DNA of 64,000 nucleotides. Source: Nitrospira sp. Its GTDB lineage: Bacteria > Nitrospirota > Nitrospiria > Nitrospirales > Nitrospiraceae. The stretch covers positions 285,882-349,881 of the forward strand of contig SWDG01000027.1 of the NCBI GenBank assembly GCA_005116965.1. Reading direction: 5' to 3'. The translations under genes were made by a program, and so were the position numbers. Shown piece after piece: positions 1 through 11,294 of the stretch (position 1 is the stretch's first letter; each line of letters begins with the position of its first letter). The notes below the pieces were generated by a model. That model did no database searches, was not told the DNA's origin, and saw nothing but the letters and a program-made list of their open reading frames with translations.

Positions 1-157
1 CTGCTACTGAGGGGGCCAGCCCCCTCGTATGCTCCCCACGCGGAGGAACTTTTCCCCCGCGGACCCTCTTGTTCGAATCCCACCCTCTCGTGGGTCTTCT
101 TACGGGCGATGGATTGAATGACCAGTTAAGCAAATTGAACAAACATGGCTGTTGGTA

Positions 158-247
158 TGGCGGAGAGGGTGGGGATCGAACCCACGGTCGAGTTACCCCG
201 ACAGCAGTTTTCGAGACTGCCCGATTCGGCCACTCTCGCACCTCTCC
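158..247 (-). tRNA. tRNA-Ser (anticodon CGA), CCA encoded
   Basis: Reverse complement starts ggagaggtgcgagagtggccgaat..., has anticodon arm gcagt-ctCGAaa-actgc, a long variable arm, T-arm ggttcgatcc, acceptor cctctcc, then G-CCA. Confidence 0.93.
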
Positions 248-432
248 GTTATGGTAGATCGTCGGCTGGATTGATGATCGAGCAGGTAAGGGAAACATGC
301 TCGACGGAAGGGCGAGCTTACCGTGGTCGATGGAGTTTTGCAATGGGCTTCGATGAAGGGCTTACGTGCTTGGATAGTTCGCGATCGGCACCGATGCTCT
401 AAGTAACGATACCGCAGGGATCAGATCTTCAA

Positions 433-1611
433 TCAGGCAGGAAAAGTGAAGTCTGACACTTCAGCCCTCTCCAACCCTTGCTTGACGAGTTGACTGATAT
501 CCAAGCTCCGCTCAACCTTTCGAAGGTCGTCGATCCTGGTTTTCGTGCTGGGATGGGGTGGGGTGAACAGCTTGCAGCAATCTTGGTCAGGTTCGATGGA
601 TGTCTCATAGGTTCGGATCCGCTTGGCCTCGTCGATGATCTCCCGTTTATCCATTCCGATAAGTGGCCTGAGAATTGGGATGTCGGCAGCTTCCTCAACG
701 ACCGTCAGATTCTCAGGAGTCTGCGACGCGACCTGCCCGAGACTATCTCCCGTAACCAACCCCCAACATCGTTCCTCCCGCGCGAGTTCTTGAGCAATGC
801 GAAGCATCATCCGCCGATAGAGCACCACGCGAAACGGTGGGGGTGTGCTCAGCACGATCTCGCGCTGGATTTCTCCGAAAGGAATGACGTAGAGGCGCGA
901 CGCATATTGATACGCCGTGAGGGTTTGGACTAGCTCCCGCACCTTGTCCTCAGAAGCACGACTGACCAACGGGCGGCCTGAAAAATGAACAAAGGAGGCA
1001 TGGCAGCCGCGTTTGATCATGCGGTAGGCGGCAACCGGTGAGTCGATGCCTCCCGAGATCAGACAGGCGATCTTTCCGCTGACTCCGACTGGCATCCCCC
1101 CAGGTCCCTCGATTTTTTCCGCCGCGCAATAGGCTTCCCTCGACAGTAGCTCGATATAAATGGTGACATCCGGTCTTTTCAGATTGACGGTCTTGCCGGT
1201 TCGTTCACAGACAGCTGCACCGATGGCTTTTTCGATATCCATCGACGTCAGTGCCAATCGCTTATCGGCTCGTTTTGCCGTGACTCGAAAGGTTGTGCAT
1301 GACGTTGCATTGATCCCTTCGATGGCGACCTCAGCGAGCGCCGCCAGATCTGGGTTCGCGATCTGCAGCGGAATCACGCGACCCAGCGAGAAGTTTGCGA
1401 TGCCACACACACGAACAAGCCGATCTCGCACAACATCCGCGTTCGCTTCCGGGGGGAGATCAATGCGGATCCGGCTGTGGAGGTTCTGAACCTGTCGAAC
1501 GCCTAAATCCTTGAGGGCTGTCCTGATGTTCTGAATGAGGCATTGCTCGAAGTAGTCGCGATTTCGGCCTTTGAGGGCGAGCTCGTGGTAGTGGGCGATG
1601 GCACAGCGCAT
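433..1611 (-). CDS. thiI: tRNA 4-thiouridine/thiazole sulfurtransferase ThiI (no C-terminal rhodanese domain)
   Basis: 392 aa; THUMP-like N-terminus and PP-loop CLISGGIDSPVAAYRMIKRG. Confidence 0.9.
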   Translation of the reverse strand: MRCAIAHYHELALKGRNRDYFEQCLIQNIRTALKDLGVRQVQNLHSRIRIDLPPEANADVVRDRLVRVCGIANFSLGRVIPLQIANPDLAALAEVAIEGINATSCTTFRVTAKRADKRLALTSMDIEKAIGAAVCERTGKTVNLKRPDVTIYIELLSREAYCAAEKIEGPGGMPVGVSGKIACLISGGIDSPVAAYRMIKRGCHASFVHFSGRPLVSRASEDKVRELVQTLTAYQYASRLYVIPFGEIQREIVLSTPPPFRVVLYRRMMLRIAQELAREERCWGLVTGDSLGQVASQTPENLTVVEEAADIPILRPLIGMDKREIIDEAKRIRTYETSIEPDQDCCKLFTPPHPSTKTRIDDLRKVERSLDISQLVKQGLERAEVSDFTFPA

Positions 1612-1626
1612 GTCAGCCCTAACGCC

Positions 1627-2568
1627 TCACCCTTCGCTGGACTCTAGGAATCGCTCGGCATCGATCGCCGCCATGCAGCCAGACCCGGCTGCGGTCACGG
1701 CCTGACGATATTTTGAATCCTGCACATCACCAGCGGCAAAGACACCTGGAATAGTGGTGGCTGTTCCCGCGTGAGTCCTGATGTAGCCCTTCTCGTCCAT
1801 ATCAATCTGACCGGCAAACAACGCTGTGTTAGGTTTGTGGCCAATAGCGACAAAGACACCGGCGCAGGGCACTTCCGATATTTTCCCAGTAACGATATTT
1901 TTCAGCCGCACGCCGGTGACAACTTCATGCCCAAGGATATCCTCAGCCACAGCATTCCAGATGAAACTGACTTTCTCGTTCTTCATGGCCCGATCTTGCA
2001 TAATCTTCGATGCACGAAGCTTGTCGCGTCGATGGACAATCGAGACTTTCGTCGCAAACTTGGTCAGGAAGGTTGCTTCCTCCATCGCACTGTCACCACC
2101 GCCAACGACAATGAGCTCCTTCCCACGAAAGAAAAACCCATCGCAGGTTGCGCACGTTGAGACGCCGTGACCGGTCAATCGCTTCTCATTGGGCAGGCCA
2201 ATCGGAATCGCTGAGGCTCCAGTGGCAATGATGGCAGTTTTCGCCTCGACGGTACGCTCACCATCAATCGTCAGGATCAATGGGAGGTTCTTGTTGAAGC
2301 TTACAGCGGAGACGTCACTGGTAAGAAACTCTGTCCCGAATCGCTCCGCCTGTGCCCGCATTTCCTTCATGAGTTCCGGACCCATGATGCCCTTTGCAAA
2401 CCCGGGATAGTTCTCGACTTCCGTCGTGGTCGTGAGCTGGCCACCGGATTGCCATCCCTCAATGAGAAGCGGTGAGAGATTGGCCCGCGCGGCATAGATC
2501 GCGGCAGTGAGTCCAGCCGGACCGGAGCCGATGATGACGAGATTGCGCATGGGTGAGGACTCTAACAC
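1627..2568 (-). CDS. trxB: Thioredoxin-disulfide reductase
   Basis: 313 aa; FAD motif IIGSGPAGLTAAIYAARA and redox motif CATCDG. Confidence 0.95.
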   Translation of the reverse strand: MLESSPMRNLVIIGSGPAGLTAAIYAARANLSPLLIEGWQSGGQLTTTTEVENYPGFAKGIMGPELMKEMRAQAERFGTEFLTSDVSAVSFNKNLPLILTIDGERTVEAKTAIIATGASAIPIGLPNEKRLTGHGVSTCATCDGFFFRGKELIVVGGGDSAMEEATFLTKFATKVSIVHRRDKLRASKIMQDRAMKNEKVSFIWNAVAEDILGHEVVTGVRLKNIVTGKISEVPCAGVFVAIGHKPNTALFAGQIDMDEKGYIRTHAGTATTIPGVFAAGDVQDSKYRQAVTAAGSGCMAAIDAERFLESSEG

Positions 2569-2640
2569 AGCATGAGAATCAGAAGGTAGAAGGTTGTTAC
2601 GCCTTATCCAGCCAGTCTTTTCACGGAAGAAAATGGCACC

Positions 2641-3258
2641 TTACAGCGACCGAAGATCTTTGCAAATCTTGGCCACGTCTTGTGTGAGGCGTCGTGTGTC
2701 TTTTGTTCCGTCGAGGACAAAGTCTGCGAGCCGGCGCTTTCGATTCATCGGCATCTGGCTCCTGATCCGTCGAAGGGCTTCGGATCGTGAGAGGCCATTT
2801 CGTGTGCTGAGGCGGGCAATTTGGGTTTCTCGATCAGCGGTCACGACAACGATCTTGTCGACACGTGTGTCGATACCCGCCTCAAATAGGAGGGGAACGT
2901 CATAGATAACGACGGCGCTCGGATCGAATCTGAGCGCCTGCCTAGCCAGTCGTTGCTGTTCACGAGCCACACGAGGATGAATGATACGCTCGAGCTGACG
3001 TCGTTTCCTAGGATGACTGAATACGAGCGAGCCGAGCGCAGGGCGGTTGATCGTACGATCAGGATTGAGGACTCCCATACCAAATGTGTGGACAATGTCT
3101 CGCCACGCTGGTTTGCCTGGCTGGACCACATCTCGCGCCAACTGATCGGCATCGATCACGACGGCACCGCATTGTCCGAACATTTTCGCGACCGTGCTTT
3201 TCCCGGTGGCGACGCCTCCAGTGAGTCCAATCAGTATCATGGCAGCTGAGCTTATCAT
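2641..3258 (-). CDS. coaE: Dephospho-CoA kinase
   Basis: IGLTGGVATGKSTVAKMF P-loop and DADQLARDVVQPG motif. Confidence 0.93.
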   Translation of the reverse strand: MISSAAMILIGLTGGVATGKSTVAKMFGQCGAVVIDADQLARDVVQPGKPAWRDIVHTFGMGVLNPDRTINRPALGSLVFSHPRKRRQLERIIHPRVAREQQRLARQALRFDPSAVVIYDVPLLFEAGIDTRVDKIVVVTADRETQIARLSTRNGLSRSEALRRIRSQMPMNRKRRLADFVLDGTKDTRRLTQDVAKICKDLRSL

Positions 3259-3309
3259 GTGCTGTATCTGTCAGGAAACCGCGATTGACATCACCAGCTC
3301 TCCGCTTGT

Positions 3310-4353
3310 ATGAAATTCTTCATGCGGCTTGTCTTTCTCACAATCATACTATTCGGGATAACCAGCGCTGGGTTTGCAGTAGCCCTGGCGGAGAACCCTG
3401 CACTAGCCCCACGAACCATTACTGTCGCGCTCGACGGCTCTGGTGATTTCTCATCGATTCAAGAAGCGGTCGATAGCGCCCTGAAGGGCGATACGGTATT
3501 CATCAAGGCCGGGGCCTACGCTCAGGACTTGACCATTCATAGTAAAGAACAGATCAAGATTGTCGGAGCAGGTGTCGACAAGGTCGTTCTCTCGGGGCGA
3601 GGTCAAATGGTCGGTGTGTTGCATGTGGGAAAGTGGCCGTATGGGGCGATGGATATTGAGATCAGCGACCTGACGATCAATGAACATGGAGGGCATGCCC
3701 TCGGAATTTTCAACGGACATCGCATCACGCTGCGCCAGCTGCGTGTGAAAGGCATGGTATTCGGCCAACAGGTACACGATGTTCGTATCGAAGATTGTGT
3801 GATCGGGGGAAGTGAGACGACCGGCGTGCATGTCACGGACTCTCAAGTCCAGTTGATTGGAAATGTGATCCATGACAACGACCACGGTGTGAATGTGACT
3901 GGCAAGTCTTCGGTGCGGCTTGAGCGCAATATCATCACCAGAAATTTGTTTGAGGCTGTCGTGATCAGTGACCAGGCAAAAGGGGTCCTGATCAGTAACA
4001 CTCTGGTCAAGAATGGTGGCGGAGCGGCATTCCTAGGCTCGTCGACGATCGAAGCCTCTGGAAATATTGTGAGTCTCAATAAAGTTGGCTTTCTCATTGC
4101 CGCGTCGAGTCATACCAAGACCTCGCATAATGCGTTGTTCAATAGTGATGCGAACTATATGAGAGCCGGATCCCCAAATGTTCCGGCGCCGGAGTTTCAG
4201 GCTGAGTCGGATATGACTACCGATCCACGCTTTGTCGATGCGGAGCATAATAATTTCCGGCTGAAACCCGACACGACCCTTCTCAATCACGGAGCCTTTC
4301 GTTACCTTGGCGCGCTTCCTCCGCTTCTGCCCCCCGCACAAAATATCCAATAA
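3310..4353 (+). CDS. Secreted right-handed parallel beta-helix (NosD/pectinesterase-like) protein
   Basis: Signal peptide; ITVALDGSGDFSSIQEAVDSALKGDTVFIKAGAY and repeated beta-helix rungs. Confidence 0.8.
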   Translation: MKFFMRLVFLTIILFGITSAGFAVALAENPALAPRTITVALDGSGDFSSIQEAVDSALKGDTVFIKAGAYAQDLTIHSKEQIKIVGAGVDKVVLSGRGQMVGVLHVGKWPYGAMDIEISDLTINEHGGHALGIFNGHRITLRQLRVKGMVFGQQVHDVRIEDCVIGGSETTGVHVTDSQVQLIGNVIHDNDHGVNVTGKSSVRLERNIITRNLFEAVVISDQAKGVLISNTLVKNGGGAAFLGSSTIEASGNIVSLNKVGFLIAASSHTKTSHNALFNSDANYMRAGSPNVPAPEFQAESDMTTDPRFVDAEHNNFRLKPDTTLLNHGAFRYLGALPPLLPPAQNIQ

Positions 4354-4503
4354 GCATTGTAGAAACAATGAGATAGAGAGATTACCCATGGTGGGAGGAA
4401 TCTGTATGGTATGATTTCTGTCTAGCGCGTGTACCTCCAGATCACTCCTACATTAAAGAAATACTGCAAGCGCACCGAGAAGGATTCAACCAGGAGGTCT
4501 CCC

Positions 4504-4689
4504 TTGGCTAGCTTTCGCAGCAATCTTGAAAAGTTGTCGGGTGAAGATATTCCCTCGCTCATGGATATGGAATCCGGCAAGCTGGTTGGGGCCGTGCTTC
4601 CCATGTCTGAACAGGCTCAAATCCAGATGCGAAACAGCATTGAGGTTATTGAGTACCTCTTGAATCAAGAGCGAGTGGTCTGGAGTTAA
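4504..4689 (+). CDS. Small conserved-looking hypothetical protein (~61 aa), TTG start
   Basis: In-frame TTG preceded by aggagg; hydrophilic helical product LASFRSNLEKLSGEDIPSLMDMESGKL... Confidence 0.5.
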   Translation: MASFRSNLEKLSGEDIPSLMDMESGKLVGAVLPMSEQAQIQMRNSIEVIEYLLNQERVVWS

Positions 4690-4957
4690 CCTCCCGGTCT
4701 ACTTGGCCCATCCGTTCCTCCAGTTACCTTCCCACAATCCTTAACACCTCCACTGCCTTCACCAACTACGTTTTGTAAGGCTGCCCTCCCTCTCTCGACA
4801 CAATCAGTGTCCCTTTCTTTAGAGTAAGCCTCGGAAAACCGAAGAGGAGAAGAGAATTGGTGATGATGATCAATGGGCACAGCTTGATTTAGGACCAGTG
4901 GAGGCGCATCGTAGCACCATCCTCCACATCATGATTCATACGTAGAAAAAAGGTGTT

Positions 4958-7639
<2,682 letters not shown>

Positions 7640-7642
7640 AAA

Positions 7643-7677
7643 CGTGAAGCGTTGTTCGTGAAACGTATCTCGCGAAT
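7643..7677. repeat. Heptad repeat (period 7, cgtgaaa-type), intergenic
   Basis: cgtgaag cgttgtt cgtgaaa cgtatct cgcgaat; reverse-complement style of the 26829 element. Confidence 0.55.
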
Positions 7678-7706
7678 GGCAAGATACGAGCGATGAGATA
7701 CGGCTG

Positions 7707-9719
7707 ATGTTGATCAGTAAAGACCATTGCCGAAACCTTGCTCGTGCACTGAGCCTTGAATGGTTGGAGACAAACGGTCGCGGTGGGTTTGCCTCAGGGA
7801 CCGTTGCCGGTGCTCATACACGTCGGTACCATGCGCTGTTATTGACGGCGCGCCGACCACCAACCGATCGGCATGTACTGGTCAATCACGTCGAAGAATG
7901 GGTTCACATCGGTAACGAGGAGTTTTCTCTCTCCACTAACCTGTATCCAGGCGCAATCCATCCCAACGGATACACACACTGCACCTCATTCTCATCAACC
8001 CCCTGGCCGACATGGACGTTTGCTTGCAGGGACCAACACATTCAGCGTGAAATCTTCTGTGTCCGAGGACGCGACATTGTAATTGTTCGATGGAAGTTGA
8101 TGGGCACAAAGAGTGCGCCTGTCGTGCTGAGAGTGCGACCGATGCTGACGGGACGTGAGTATCACGGCCTGCATCACGAGAACGGAAGTCTTTCGACGTT
8201 GGCCGTGATTGGCCAACAGTGCGTGGCCTGGTCTCCCTACGACAGTCTGCCGGCTGTTCGAGCGTTCCATTCAGGTACATATCACCATGAACCAGATTGG
8301 TATCGCCATCTGCAGCTTCCTCTGGAGCAACAGCGGGGACTTGATTGTGAGGAAGACTGGTGGTCACCGGGCTGGTTCTTGTTCGAGCTGAAACCTGGGA
8401 AACCCCACACACTCACATTTACCAGCAACGCGACCGATAGCCTCGACGTCACTCGGCTCATTTCTCGCGAGCGCGTGCGACGTGGACGGTTGCAAAAGTC
8501 TGCGGCAGGTGCCGATCCGTTGGCCGAAGCATTCAGGCAGGCAGCAGAAACGTTTCTCGCGGTGAGAGGCACGAAGCAGACGGTCATTGCTGGGTACCCC
8601 TGGTTTATGGATTGGGGGCGAGACACCTTCATCTCACTTCCAGGGTTGTGCCTTGTCACGGGGCGGCATGACGTTGCCCGACACATCATCGAATCATTTG
8701 CCGCTCATGTTTCAAACGGGATGGTGCCCAACCGATTCCCCGATCTTGGTGAGGAACCGGAATACAACACCATTGATGCATCACTCTGGTTTATCTATGC
8801 GGTCGACCGGTATCTTGCGTACAGTCGTCGTAGAAAGAGCATCCGATCCCTCGCCTGGCCTGCAGTCAAACAAATTCTGGATGGCTACCGTCGAGGCACT
8901 CGATACAACATTCACATGGATGGGGATGGGCTCATCGCTGGTGGAACGCCCGGCGTTCAGCTGACATGGATGGATGCAAAAATCGGGGACTGGGTTGTTA
9001 CACCTCGGTGCGGAAAGCCGGTAGAAATTCAGGCCTTGTGGATTAGGGCTCTGGACGTCGGCGCACGTCTGGCTGATGAATTTGGCGAATCGGAGTACGC
9101 CCTAGGCTGCCTGAAAGATCGGATGCACGCGGTGGAGTCTTTCCGTAAGAGATTCTGGTACGAAGACGGACAGTACTTGTACGATACGATTGATGGGCCT
9201 GAGGGAGACGACCCATCAATTCGTCCCAATCAAGTGTATGCCATCTCCCTCTGTGATGATCTGCTGACGAAGGAGCAGGCGAAGCAGGTGCTCTGCACGA
9301 TCAAAGACCATCTCCTCACGCCAGTGGGGCTGAGAACGTTGTCACCACAAGACAGTCGGTATCGCCCGCGATATGACGGTGGTCCTCTGGAGCGAGATAG
9401 CGCCTATCATCAGGGAACTGTCTGGCCGTTCCTCTTGGGTCCTTTTGTGACGGCCTGGGTGAAAACGTTTGGAGAGTCGGCCGAAACAAGGACTGAGGCG
9501 CGAGCCTTCCTCAACGGAATAGAGGCCCACTTACAAGAGGCCTGTATCGGACACGTGTCGGAGATTTTCGACGGGGACCCACCACACCAGCCACGAGGCT
9601 GTCCGGCACAGGCCTGGTCGATCGCGGAGCCGCTACGTGCCATGGTCGAAGAGCTGAGGGCGCCGATGACGACAACCAAGGCTCGGTCAACCACCCAGAA
9701 ACGGGCAGCTGAACTCTAG
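7707..9719 (+). CDS. Amylo-alpha-1,6-glucosidase / glycogen debranching enzyme
   Basis: 670 aa; ETNGRGGFASGTVAGAHTRRYHALLL and GYPWFMDWGRDTFISLPGL motifs. Confidence 0.88.
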   Translation: MLISKDHCRNLARALSLEWLETNGRGGFASGTVAGAHTRRYHALLLTARRPPTDRHVLVNHVEEWVHIGNEEFSLSTNLYPGAIHPNGYTHCTSFSSTPWPTWTFACRDQHIQREIFCVRGRDIVIVRWKLMGTKSAPVVLRVRPMLTGREYHGLHHENGSLSTLAVIGQQCVAWSPYDSLPAVRAFHSGTYHHEPDWYRHLQLPLEQQRGLDCEEDWWSPGWFLFELKPGKPHTLTFTSNATDSLDVTRLISRERVRRGRLQKSAAGADPLAEAFRQAAETFLAVRGTKQTVIAGYPWFMDWGRDTFISLPGLCLVTGRHDVARHIIESFAAHVSNGMVPNRFPDLGEEPEYNTIDASLWFIYAVDRYLAYSRRRKSIRSLAWPAVKQILDGYRRGTRYNIHMDGDGLIAGGTPGVQLTWMDAKIGDWVVTPRCGKPVEIQALWIRALDVGARLADEFGESEYALGCLKDRMHAVESFRKRFWYEDGQYLYDTIDGPEGDDPSIRPNQVYAISLCDDLLTKEQAKQVLCTIKDHLLTPVGLRTLSPQDSRYRPRYDGGPLERDSAYHQGTVWPFLLGPFVTAWVKTFGESAETRTEARAFLNGIEAHLQEACIGHVSEIFDGDPPHQPRGCPAQAWSIAEPLRAMVEELRAPMTTTKARSTTQKRAAEL

Positions 9720-9810
9720 CTGCATCCCCCCGACAGTTGCTGGATCTCTTGACAGCGTCTTTGGGCATCCGTAGTCTCAGTGTGCAGTAGAGGAAAGGGT
9801 AGGTGAGACT

Positions 9811-10359
9811 ATGATGCCTCCGTTCGTGCAGGAACCAATCAGTCACCTTGTCATTGTTGCAACGATAGTACTCTCTCTCGCAGGGCTACCCACGCCACAG
9901 TCAACATCTGCAGACGAGCTTCCAAAAGAATCAGTTTTACCGCTTGGGACAGCGACTAAGGCAATTCAGGCGGCATTGGACGCCTGCAAGAAAGACGGCT
10001 ATCGCGTGAGCGTGTCCGTGGTTGATCGAGCCGGCGTTCTGTGCGCAATGGGACGTGCCGATGGTGCCGGATCACATACGGTCGATAGTAGCCGGAAGAA
10101 AGCCTACACGGCAGCCAGTCTGCGACGCCCGACCAGTGAGCTAGCCGATCTCATCATAAAAGTCCCGACGCTGCAGGCGCTTCGGGACATGAACGGCGAG
10201 ATACTTATCCTGGGGGGAGGATTGCCCATCGAAATCAGCGGAGAAGTGATTGGGGGAATCGGTGTCGGTGGAGCACCGGGTGCCCATCTGGATGATACCT
10301 GCGCTCAAGAGGGGCTTAATGCCATCGGTGCGGCCTCAAAGGTTCCGGCGTCCAAGTGA
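9811..10359 (+). CDS. GlcG/HbpS family heme-binding-like protein, secreted
   Basis: SVSVVDRAGVLCAMGRADGAGSHTVDSSRKKAYTAAS and GGLPIEISGEVIGGIGVGGAPG. Confidence 0.8.
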   Translation: MMPPFVQEPISHLVIVATIVLSLAGLPTPQSTSADELPKESVLPLGTATKAIQAALDACKKDGYRVSVSVVDRAGVLCAMGRADGAGSHTVDSSRKKAYTAASLRRPTSELADLIIKVPTLQALRDMNGEILILGGGLPIEISGEVIGGIGVGGAPGAHLDDTCAQEGLNAIGAASKVPASK

Positions 10360-10811
10360 GTACGCGCTCATGGTCCGCCATCGTTGGAAGTGCGGTGCTC
10401 CTCTGCATCGGATGCAACAGTAACACTCCCGAGCCGGTTTCGGCGGAGATCTCGTCAGCAGAACTTCGGCTGACCATCGCGAGAATGGCGACAGACCCAT
10501 TCCTTCAGCGATTTACTCTCACCATGCACGTGAATAGTATGAGCGGTTGTTCTTCCTCTACCGAATTATTTCCCGATACCGGGTATGCCGGTCGACGGAA
10601 CATTTATCAGGCAGCAAAGGGAAAGGTGTATGTGGTTGGGCAGTACGATGCACGAGTCATCGATTCACAGAACTGCCGCACGAGTCTCTCGGAGTTTCGA
10701 TCTCTCGATCGAGACGTCATCTTTGTCGGAAGTTTTGATCAAGATGAGGCAAAACACTGGCGGTATTTCCCCGCTGCCCAGCGGCCGGAACTACCATTCG
10801 AGAAACGGTAA
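10356..10811 (+). CDS. Hypothetical lipoprotein
   Basis: N-terminal hydrophobic segment ending LLCIGCNS; overlaps the preceding stop (GTGA). Confidence 0.6.
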   Translation: MSTRSWSAIVGSAVLLCIGCNSNTPEPVSAEISSAELRLTIARMATDPFLQRFTLTMHVNSMSGCSSSTELFPDTGYAGRRNIYQAAKGKVYVVGQYDARVIDSQNCRTSLSEFRSLDRDVIFVGSFDQDEAKHWRYFPAAQRPELPFEKR

Positions 10812-10914
10812 CCTGGCGCTGTACTAAACGGATCACTGCGGAGAAAATGCCGCGACGTGTCCGCTGCTCTAATCGTTATCCGCTCTCCATCTGCAAGACG
10901 AGCATCGTTGTACC

Positions 10915-11130
10915 ATGCAACAGCCGATCATTGGGTATCACCAGGACGAACACGGCGATTGGGTGGCCGATCTGACCTGTGGCCATGGACAGCACGTACG
11001 GCATCAGCCTCCCTTCATCAATCGCCCGTGGGTACTCACCCTCGCAGGGCGCGAGCAGCATCTAGGCACCGATCTGAACTGTAAGAAGTGCGAGGAACCG
11101 GCGGCTGAATCTCTTCCGACTTCAGGATAA
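10915..11130 (+). CDS. DUF3565 family protein
   Basis: IIGYHQDEHGDWVADLTCGHGQHVRHQPPFINRPWVLTLAGREQHLGTDLNCKKC. Confidence 0.8.
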   Translation: MQQPIIGYHQDEHGDWVADLTCGHGQHVRHQPPFINRPWVLTLAGREQHLGTDLNCKKCEEPAAESLPTSG

Positions 11131-11188
11131 GCTCTGCATCGTCTATTCTCCTCCGTCACGAACGCTCCCTGTCCACGGCTCCAAGAGG

Positions 11189-11202
11189 GGTCCGATCGGA
11201 CC
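11189..11202. repeat. Perfect 14-nt palindrome upstream of the ydbH-like operon
   Basis: ggtccgatcggacc equals its own reverse complement. Confidence 0.6.
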
Positions 11203-11294
11203 ATGTCCGACGGCAGAGCCGTTCGGATCTCTTGACAGGGCTTGAGGATTTGTTTGACAACCGTTGCAAGTAATGAAGGCGGATCAGGCAAACG

